From DATLXU01 sp035575515 (GTDB lineage Bacteria > Acidobacteriota > Blastocatellia > UBA7656), in the NCBI GenBank assembly GCA_035575515.1, contig DATLXU010000054.1, positions 1 through 18,588 on the forward strand: a stretch of 18,588 nucleotides of DNA, read 5' to 3'. A program made the translations under genes and the position numbers. Each line of letters begins with the position of its first letter. The first letter of the stretch is position 1. Shown piece after piece: positions 1 through 5,651 of this stretch. A model generated the notes under the pieces. That model had not been told where the DNA came from. It saw only the letters and a list, made by a program, of their open reading frames with translations, and ran no database searches.

Positions 1-175
1 AAAGCTCAAGGGTTGATTGATCGCCTGCTGGCGAAACCACTCGCCGCGCCGCCACCACCTGGCCGCGCCCGTTAGTGATTTGGCTATTGTCGCGAACCCG
101 GATGCGAAAAGCGATCTGATTGGCCTTCAGCCACTGGAACCGGGTCTGCCGATAAACTCACGATCTGCACACAAG
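1..175 (-). pseudogene. IS4-like DDE transposase fragment, frameshifted and running off the window
   Basis: On the minus strand, bases 174 to 142 read LCADREFIGRP, and after a frame change bases 139 to 1 read FQWLKANQIAFRIRVRDN followed by about 27 more residues without a stop. DREFIG-x-x-WFxWL followed by an IxFxIRxR strand is the pattern around the second catalytic Asp of IS4-type DDE transposases (family knowledge). The two frames join if one base is restored near 141/142, turning GG into TGG and giving DREFIGRPWFQWLK, so a one-base deletion (or a sequencing error) explains the break. Nothing transposase-like precedes LCADREF, and the homology stops where a hairpin-bearing repeat begins. 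The rest lies left of base 1. I am fairly sure it is transposase-derived and less sure of the exact IS family. Confidence 0.6.
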
Positions 176-240
176 TGAATACTCCACCGCCTAAAGGCGG
201 AGGCATCCGCGTAACGGACTGAAAGTCCTGTTCGTTGAAA
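175..240 (-). repeat. Twin-hairpin element resembling an IS200/IS605-type right end
   Basis: Two adjacent hairpins are visible: GGACT-gaa-AGTCC at 216-228, and CCACCGCC-taaa-GGCGGAGG at 184-203 (8-base arms with one A.A mismatch). Read on the minus strand, the order is GGACTTTCAGTCC, then CCTCCGCCTTTAGGCGG, ending in GTATTCAC. This layout is typical of the 3' ends of IS200/IS605 (tnpB-type) elements, but no tnpA or tnpB coding sequence accompanies it, so it would be an orphan end or MITE-like remnant. It directly abuts the transposase fragment at base 175. Bases 241-433 contain nothing I can identify. Confidence 0.4.
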
Positions 241-433
241 GCCTAGCGACTCGTCTGGTACGCTGCGAAGTAGATATAGACAAAAAGGAGATTCGCTTCT
301 ACGGATTGAGAATAAGCGATTGGGGCAATCAGCCACTGCTTGGGCGGTCTCATTATGAGTTGCCGCGAAGCCACGTGGAATGATGTCTCGAAGGCGCTGG
401 CGCTTGTCATCGTTTTACATTTTCGATGTCTTC

Positions 434-449
434 CAGGTGCTGGCACCTG
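434..449. repeat. REP-like perfect palindrome at operon end
   Basis: CAGGTGC-TG-GCACCTG is a perfect 7-base inverted repeat with a 2-base centre, 20 bases past the stop of the last minus-strand operon gene. Short GGTGC/GCACC palindromes of this kind recur as REP elements associated with REP-type (RAYT) transposases in other bacteria. It may also act as a transcript-end or mRNA-stabilising hairpin for the operon. There is no U-tract, so it is not a classical terminator. Confidence 0.4.
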
Positions 450-468
450 TCCAATGAATCATAACTGC

Positions 469-1662
469 TCAATTGCTTGTGAATGCGCCTGCGTGTTTCG
501 TTAAAGAGTTTTCATCATCAACCTCGACTATCTTGCCGTCCCCGACTATCTCATACGTTCGTCCGCGCCATTCGACGCGCTTGCCTACCCAGCTCAAGCA
601 CCAGATGACGAAGCTCAAAACGTCACGCGCGGGCAGCAACAGGAAATTCTTCTTCAAAATCTTATCGCCGAGCCAGTGAACGCCAATCATCCAGCCCATC
701 ATCATTCGAATGATAAGCGTCGCTCCAAGCAGAATCAGGCTGAACATAGAAGCCGCGCTGATGCCAGCATTCAGGAGAGCAAGCGCCGTCCCGTAGGTCA
801 GAATCAATCCGAAATATCCAGCGGGGCGCGAGCGGCGCGTTGAGCGCGACCAGCGCATCTGATGGCGCATCATGCTCCAGAACGAAGTCGGCGCGAACCT
901 CAATTCAACGACGTAATCCGAAATCTGAACTGCGTAGCCGCGAGCGGCAATCAGATTGCCAAGCATGAAATCATCGGCCAGGTAATCCTTCAGTGCGTGA
1001 AAGCCTCCAATCTCATCGAGCCGCTCGCGCGTAGTCGCCATCGTTGAGCCGAGCGCGAACTTAACGCCTTCAAGCATCCGCGCGACCAAAACGCCCGGAT
1101 GGAACTCAGCCGTGATGCCTATGGCTTCTATCTTCGCTGCGAACCCCGGCGCTTCTGCGGCTCGATAAAGACAGGTCACTAGCCCGACTCGTCTGTCATT
1201 CAATATCGGAACAATTCGGCGCAGCCAGTCGCGTCCGACCCTTATATCGCTGTCAACGATAACTATCCGGTCATGCTTTACGCGCGAGAGCATGTTTTGC
1301 AGGTTGCTGACTTTCAGGTTTTGGCCAATCGCATCGGGGCAAATGACAAGCTCGATGTCTGAATCGGGAAAATCCGTGATGAGCTTTTCGACAACAGGAA
1401 CCGCCGTGTCGCTCGCGTCGCGCACGCCGAAGACTATCTGGTAGCGCGGATAATCCTGCTGGCAGAACTCGGCGTAGTTTTGATACGCGCCAAAGTCCGC
1501 GCCGTTGAGCGGAATCATTATAGTCGCGGGCGGAAGCTCTTCGCTCAATAACTCTTTTCGCTTTGAAAAGAAGCGATGGGCCGCGATGATGCAGAGCAGG
1601 TAGAAAGCGTTTGCAGCAGCCACGCAGGCGGTGAGCAGTATTTTCATAGCAGTGATAATCAT
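469..1662 (-). CDS. hpnI: HpnI-like ceramide-glucosyltransferase family (GT21) membrane glycosyltransferase
   Basis: A 397-residue membrane-bound glycosyltransferase of the ceramide glucosyltransferase/HpnI group. HpnI proteins transfer N-acetylglucosamine from UDP-GlcNAc to the bacteriohopanetetrol side chain at the inner membrane. An N-terminal membrane helix (about 7-28) precedes a GT-A domain. Its DSD motif (137-139) is the metal/nucleotide-sugar site, LADDF (228-232) carries the next acidic pair, and HQMRW (267-271) sits in the (Q/R)xxRW position with His in the first place. Hydrophobic C-terminal helices follow at roughly 284-360. The start overlaps the upstream SMR stop as ATGA, which implies translational coupling; an in-frame Met6 is possible. 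It is last in the operon. The alternative is a GT2/GT21 enzyme acting on another lipid such as undecaprenyl phosphate. Family confidence is high; the acceptor is inferred. Confidence 0.8.
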   Translation of the reverse strand: MIITAMKILLTACVAAANAFYLLCIIAAHRFFSKRKELLSEELPPATIMIPLNGADFGAYQNYAEFCQQDYPRYQIVFGVRDASDTAVPVVEKLITDFPDSDIELVICPDAIGQNLKVSNLQNMLSRVKHDRIVIVDSDIRVGRDWLRRIVPILNDRRVGLVTCLYRAAEAPGFAAKIEAIGITAEFHPGVLVARMLEGVKFALGSTMATTRERLDEIGGFHALKDYLADDFMLGNLIAARGYAVQISDYVVELRFAPTSFWSMMRHQMRWSRSTRRSRPAGYFGLILTYGTALALLNAGISAASMFSLILLGATLIIRMMMGWMIGVHWLGDKILKKNFLLLPARDVLSFVIWCLSWVGKRVEWRGRTYEIVGDGKIVEVDDENSLTKHAGAFTSN

Positions 1663-2030
1663 TCAGGAAGAGAAAGCAAAGCGACTCCGATGCACACCAG
1701 CAAAATCCCGGCCCACCGGATTATATTTATCTTTTCTTTCAGGTAGAGTTTTGCGCCGATGGTGCTTGCGACGAAGCTGAGCGACGTTGCAGGAATTACG
1801 AGGCTCATATCGGCCCACGAAACCACCGCCAGCAGCGCAAAGAAACCGACGGCCATCATCAATAATCCTGCGAGAAAATATCTGTTCGCAAAGACTCGCT
1901 TCGCAATTGAGCCGAGCAGGCCGAGCCTGAGCGTTGAAATCTCGCCGACTTGCTTCATGCCCTTAGTGATGAAGACGTCGCCAGCCGAACTCGCAAGCAC
2001 GATTATGGCAATCATCAAAGCCGTCTTCAT
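1659..2030 (-). CDS. Small SMR/EamA-type membrane protein, second of a tandem pair (ArnE/ArnF-like)
   Basis: A 123-residue, four-helix membrane protein of the small multidrug resistance fold. It is a paralogue of the preceding gene: both begin MKTA, share TKGMK near residue 24, and have SWADxSxVxPAT before helix 3. EmrE's essential Glu14, placed just before a Gly-17, is Ser14 here, and the residue after the Gly is Asp18. Loss of that Glu argues against proton/drug antiport and is in line with ArnE/ArnF-type subunits, which are proposed to flip lipid-linked aminoarabinose. It overlaps both neighbours by four bases (ATGA). Together with its partner it probably forms a heterodimeric flippase for the lipid product of the surrounding glycosyltransferase and deacetylase genes. 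The substrate is inference. Confidence 0.75.
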   Translation of the reverse strand: MKTALMIAIIVLASSAGDVFITKGMKQVGEISTLRLGLLGSIAKRVFANRYFLAGLLMMAVGFFALLAVVSWADMSLVIPATSLSFVASTIGAKLYLKEKINIIRWAGILLVCIGVALLSLPE

Positions 2031-2437
2031 TCGCCGCCTCCCGCCGCGCTTATCTCATCTGCTATAGATGCTGTTCGCTCGCCCGAACGCGAAACGAAGA
2101 TGACTCCGAGCGTTATGATTATCGCTCCGACCCAGCGCGCGCTTGTGACTCGCTCGCCAAGAAAGTAATATCCGCACGCAACGTTCACGACATAACCGAA
2201 TGCGGTCGCGGGCAGAACAAAGCTCAAATCGGCCCACGAAAGCGCGGCTGAATAAAGGATGAAAAAGGCTATAAGAAAAACGGTGCCGACCCACAGCGTC
2301 GGGCTTTGAAGCCCGCTTGCGATTATCTGCAAAAGCGTCGCCCCGTCTGATGTGATCGTTTTCATGCCTTTGGTCAAACAGACGTTTCCTATGGCCTGAG
2401 CGATGATTGCAAGAATTAAGACTGCTGCGGTCTTCAT
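2027..2437 (-). CDS. Small SMR/EamA-type membrane protein, first of a tandem pair (ArnE/ArnF-like)
   Basis: A 136-residue four-helix protein of the SMR/EamA superfamily and the tandem paralogue of the next gene. It shares the opening MKTA, the IGN...TKGMK segment in helix 1 and the SWADLSFVLPATA segment before helix 3. The EmrE Glu14 position is Gln14, with Asn18 after Gly17, so the pair has diverged asymmetrically (Ser14/Asp18 against Gln14/Asn18), as expected of a heterodimer. A soluble tail of about 20 residues, rich in Ala, Gly and Glu, follows helix 4. Its start overlaps the deacetylase stop and its stop overlaps the next start, both as ATGA. The likely role is flipping an amino-sugar lipid across the inner membrane; this is inferred from context only. 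Confidence 0.75.
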   Translation of the reverse strand: MKTAAVLILAIIAQAIGNVCLTKGMKTITSDGATLLQIIASGLQSPTLWVGTVFLIAFFILYSAALSWADLSFVLPATAFGYVVNVACGYYFLGERVTSARWVGAIIITLGVIFVSRSGERTASIADEISAAGGGE

Positions 2438-3402
2438 CGGTTAGTTTCCAGTTCGAAATAATTCACAAGCCTGATGCCGAGTTTGTTCATCAACTCTTTC
2501 ACCTTCGCGCTCGTCAACGCTTCAAACTCGATGAGCGATTGCTGCTCGTTTGCGTCCAGAATCTTATCGGCGGGATAAACAGCCGGATGAAAATATATCT
2601 CGTTAGTCGCGGCCCTTAGATTTTCGAGCGCGTAAAGAAAATATTGCTCATTCATGCGCCCGCTCTGAAGATTGCCATAGACCCGCTCCGCATAAACGAA
2701 GCCGCGGCGGTCGAGCTTCTTTTTCATGTGGCGGCCAAGCGCGGCAAACAGGCGCGAATAGACTCTTTTCTGAAGCGCGCAGCTTCGATCATAGGCAAGC
2801 GCGAGTTGCGGTTCTTCTACGGGGACGCGCATTCGCCGCGCGCCGTATTGCGCGCCAAGCTCAAGCGCCGCGTTGAAAATCACAGGATGTACATGCAGGT
2901 GAAGATGGCCGTCAATGTGCGAAAGCGGCAGACCGGTCGACTGAAACTTCGCAAACTGCGCGGCGAGTTCTTTCCTCAATTCTTGTCGCGCCCGTTTTGA
3001 AAAATAGTACTTCAGGCCCGCTGCCGTCGGATTATTCGAGAAGTTGCCAAGCTCATCAACAAGCGATGGAATCTCTGAATGCGGCAGCGCGGCGCGGCCC
3101 ATAACAGTCACAAGATGAATCCCGACGGCAAGCCCGGGATTTTCTTTCGCCAGAATGACAGCATCGTCAAAAGCCGCGCCCGTGACCATAAGGCTCGCGC
3201 TCGTCAGCACGCCTTCCCTGAAAGCGCGGATGACCGCTTCGTTGACTTCCTTAGAGATTCCAAAATCATCAGCGTTGACGATCAGGCGCACTGCGGCGCG
3301 AGCGCGCGCGTCCGTCTCTCGCACATGCGAGAAGGCGCTCGCCTTCTCGTCGGCGCGGCGTTCGCCAGAGGTTTTAATCGAAGGCTTTGCTGCGGGCTTC
3401 AT
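2434..3402 (-). CDS. hpnK: YdjC/ChbG-family N-deacetylase, HpnK-like
   Basis: A 322-residue carbohydrate deacetylase of the YdjC/ChbG family. In hopanoid synthesis HpnK removes the acetyl group of N-acetylglucosaminyl bacteriohopanetetrol; the relative NaxD of Francisella deacetylates undecaprenyl-phosphate-GalNAc. The metal and catalytic motifs are intact: NADDFG (43-48, Asp45/Asp46), GIHL (His96), and the histidine-rich IDGHLHLHVHP segment (163-173). The core starts at about residue 39 (RLIVNADDFG). The preceding 38 residues are charged and Ala-rich and look disordered, an extension most family members lack; no signal peptide is seen. The start overlaps the radical SAM stop by four bases (ATGA), and its stop overlaps the SMR start. 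It is cytoplasmic and very likely acts on the product of the HpnI-like transferase. Confidence 0.83.
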   Translation of the reverse strand: MKPAAKPSIKTSGERRADEKASAFSHVRETDARARAAVRLIVNADDFGISKEVNEAVIRAFREGVLTSASLMVTGAAFDDAVILAKENPGLAVGIHLVTVMGRAALPHSEIPSLVDELGNFSNNPTAAGLKYYFSKRARQELRKELAAQFAKFQSTGLPLSHIDGHLHLHVHPVIFNAALELGAQYGARRMRVPVEEPQLALAYDRSCALQKRVYSRLFAALGRHMKKKLDRRGFVYAERVYGNLQSGRMNEQYFLYALENLRAATNEIYFHPAVYPADKILDANEQQSLIEFEALTSAKVKELMNKLGIRLVNYFELETNR

Positions 3403-4832
3403 TTTCCGGCCTGTGACGCGACGAACTGCTTTCGCCTGGCGCGAAGCTGCAGGTATTCCCTTGCTTCTTTGTAGAGCCGCTTGCGTTCCTGCGAGTTGAA
3501 GACCGCGCGTCGAACTATGCGGAAGACTATTCGGGGGCGGAAATAATAGCGGTCATAGAAATGCTCGACGGCCTGAACTATCTCTTCGCGCGACAGGCCC
3601 GGATATTGAATGACTGGAAGCTGGTGGCCCATCTCATCAGTCATATCGTGGTTGGTGATGAAGTTGTTCTGTTTCACATAGTCATCGAACTCGGTTCCGG
3701 GATACGAATGCGCGATTGAAACCTGAATCGTTTCGCAGTCGAGCTTTTCGGCGAACTTGACTGTTCGCTCGATTGACTCGTGAGTCTCGCCCGGCAGCCC
3801 TATTATGAAATCGCCGTGCACGTGAATGCCGAGCTTTTTGCAATTGCGCATGAACTCGTAAGCCTGCTCGACTGTCGCGCCCTTCTTGATGTTCTTGAGT
3901 ATCTGCGGATCGCCCGACTCGAACCCGACGATGAGCAAGCGGCACCCGGCATCGCGCATCGCCTTGAGCGTTTCATAATCAGCGTGAACGCGCGAAGTGC
4001 ATGACCACGTTTTCTTGATCGGCTTCAGATGCTCGCACAACTCAATCGTGCGGCGCTTGCCCCAAGAGAACGTGTCATCGTCAAAGAAGATTTCTTTCAG
4101 GTTCGGGAACAACTCCCACGCGAGCGCGAATTCGCGGGCTACGTTTTCGGAACTGCGCGTGCGCCACGCGTGGCCACTGATAGTTTGAGGCCACAAACAA
4201 AACGTGCAGAGCGCAGGACAACCGCGCGACGTGTAAAATGCCAGATAAGGATGAAGCAGAAACGGCACGTTGTATTTTGTGATGTCGAGGTCGCGCTTGT
4301 AGATTTCAACGGCAAACGGCAATGAATCGAGGTCGTGAAGCGGCGCGCGCTCCGGGTTATGAACGATGCGCCCGTCTTTTCTGTAGCTGACATTTTGAAT
4401 CTCTTCGAGCGGGCGACCATCGGCAAATTCCGCGAGCGGGTAATCAATCTCTTTGCGCACAATGAAATCAATCGCAGGTGAGGCTTTCAACGCCTGCTCC
4501 GGCTGCGCGGTGACGGGCGGGCCGACGAAAGCGACCTTCAAATCGGGCTTCGCCTCTTTCATCGTCTCGGCCAGCCGCACGTCATTGCGCCATCCCGGCG
4601 TGCTCGTGTAGAGCGCGACGAAATCATATTGCTTTGCGATTTCGATAGTCTCTTCGGGCGTTACGTTGTGAGGCGGCGCGTCAAGCAACCGGCTCTCTTT
4701 AATCAGCCCGGCGGGATACGCGAGCCAGACCGGATACCAGAACGAAGCTATCTCGCGTGAGGCGGGCCAGCGTGAGCTTGCTCCGCCGTCGAAGTTTGGA
4801 AATGAGGGCGGATTGAGCAGAAGCGTCTTCAT
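3399..4832 (-). CDS. hpnJ: B12-binding radical SAM protein, HpnJ-like
   Basis: A 477-residue cobalamin-binding-type radical SAM enzyme. HpnJ proteins are required to convert bacteriohopanetetrol glucosamine into the cyclitol ether, a ring contraction of the sugar. The N-terminal half (about 1-150) is the B12-binding Rossmann-like domain. The radical SAM core begins at TSRGCPALCTFC, with the cluster-binding CxxxCxxC at Cys205, Cys209 and Cys212, followed by the usual FFDDDTF and GFESGDPQIL strands. The ATG at 4832 is preferred because AAAGGAAA lies just upstream and a promoter (4864-4893) fits it; an in-frame start nine codons earlier, at 4859, lacks these signals. It overlaps the deacetylase start (ATGA). 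Assignment to HpnJ rather than another B12 radical SAM protein rests on its length, motifs and neighbours. Confidence 0.82.
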   Translation of the reverse strand: MKTLLLNPPSFPNFDGGASSRWPASREIASFWYPVWLAYPAGLIKESRLLDAPPHNVTPEETIEIAKQYDFVALYTSTPGWRNDVRLAETMKEAKPDLKVAFVGPPVTAQPEQALKASPAIDFIVRKEIDYPLAEFADGRPLEEIQNVSYRKDGRIVHNPERAPLHDLDSLPFAVEIYKRDLDITKYNVPFLLHPYLAFYTSRGCPALCTFCLWPQTISGHAWRTRSSENVAREFALAWELFPNLKEIFFDDDTFSWGKRRTIELCEHLKPIKKTWSCTSRVHADYETLKAMRDAGCRLLIVGFESGDPQILKNIKKGATVEQAYEFMRNCKKLGIHVHGDFIIGLPGETHESIERTVKFAEKLDCETIQVSIAHSYPGTEFDDYVKQNNFITNHDMTDEMGHQLPVIQYPGLSREEIVQAVEHFYDRYYFRPRIVFRIVRRAVFNSQERKRLYKEAREYLQLRARRKQFVASQAGK

Positions 4833-4863
4833 GCAGTTTCCTTTCTTCGGTAAGGCCACAAAG

Positions 4864-4893
4864 GTTATAGCTTGCGTTTGAGTGCCCAGTCAA
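4864..4893 (-). promoter_or_regulatory. Sigma70-type promoter internal to the operon, before hpnJ
   Basis: On the minus strand TTGACT (4893-4888) is followed after 18 bases by TATAAC (4869-4864), predicting a transcript start near 4857 and a leader of about 25 bases with a ribosome binding site before the ATG at 4832. It lies in the only real gap of the operon (4860-4917). It could let the hpnJ-hpnK-SMR-SMR-hpnI segment be expressed separately from the GT39 and TPR genes. Confidence 0.6.
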
Positions 4894-4917
4894 GTTTACA
4901 GTCATTGTGAAAAAGTT

Positions 4918-5649
4918 TCATTTCATACTATCGAGCAAGCGGCGGACTTTCGTTCTGAGTTCTTCTTGCTCAAGGCGCGAGCGCGCCGTGTCATTGGATT
5001 CGAGAACGCTCTTGAGCAATTTTTTTGCTTCCTCGCGCTTATCCTTTTTGCTGTAAACCTGCGCTATCGCGATTTTCAACTCTGCATTGTTAGGCGCAAT
5101 TTTTAATCCAGCTTCCAGTCGCTCCAGCCCTCGTTTGTCGTTTCCTCCGAACAGTCCCGGCAGGTTCAAATCTATCTCGCCGAGCGCAAGATAGATCGCG
5201 CCGTTTTCATACGAAGGATCAACGGCAAGCGCCGCCTCGAACTCTTTGCGAATCGTCTTCACATAACCGAGCGCGCTGATGCCGCCTTGAAGGTCTGTGT
5301 ACTCGCCCGCGTTCGCCGCGAACCAGAAATGGCCTTCCGCGCGCTTCGGATTGAGCGCGATTGCTCGCTTTGCGGCTTCGATTCCTGCTTCAAGCAGCTT
5401 ACTCTTTTTCCTCTTATCGCTCTCGCGGTCGGCCAGATAATACCTGAATTTCGCAAGCCGCCATTGCGCCTCAAAGTTTGACTGCTCGCGCGCGGCAACC
5501 TGCTCGGTGATTTGCGCGGCATGCTTGAGGCTGTCGAGATTATCTCGGTCGGCAAATAGCTGATCGGCCTTCGCCAGGCTCGCGTCCTGCTGCGGAGTTG
5601 CAAACACAGGCGCGAAGATTATTGCGACGATGAAAAACAAGTTGCTCAT
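4918..5649 (-). CDS. Secreted TPR-repeat protein
   Basis: A 243-residue protein with a short N-terminal signal sequence (hydrophobic residues 4-17, likely cleavage after APVFA), followed by helical tetratricopeptide-like repeats covering most of the mature chain, for example KRAEGHFWFAANAGEY and NNAELKIAIAQVYSKKDKREEA. A GLFGGNDKRGLERLEAGLKI segment recalls TatT-type TPR proteins that work beside transporters. It should be periplasmic or lipid-face associated and probably scaffolds partners; no catalytic motif is seen. ATG at 5649 is chosen. A TTG two codons upstream (5655) would overlap the GT39 stop and is a possible alternative. It is cotranscribed behind the GT39 gene and followed by the 58-base gap with the internal promoter. 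The precise role is unknown. Confidence 0.75.
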   Translation of the reverse strand: MSNLFFIVAIIFAPVFATPQQDASLAKADQLFADRDNLDSLKHAAQITEQVAAREQSNFEAQWRLAKFRYYLADRESDKRKKSKLLEAGIEAAKRAIALNPKRAEGHFWFAANAGEYTDLQGGISALGYVKTIRKEFEAALAVDPSYENGAIYLALGEIDLNLPGLFGGNDKRGLERLEAGLKIAPNNAELKIAIAQVYSKKDKREEAKKLLKSVLESNDTARSRLEQEELRTKVRRLLDSMK

Positions 5650-5651
5650 AC

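Noticed and set aside
1..75. Plus-strand open frame ending at 73-75, possible tail of an upstream gene
   Set aside because: Pro/Ala-rich low-information translation; the minus-strand frame over the same bases reads as transposase.
175..240. Guide RNA or intact TnpB system linked to the twin hairpins
   Set aside because: No TnpB motifs or RuvC-like frame are found on either strand nearby; only an end-like sequence remains.
243..446. 67-residue minus-strand frame between the operon end and the hairpin element
   Set aside because: No ribosome site, no recognisable domain, overlaps the REP-like palindrome; probably non-coding remnant DNA.
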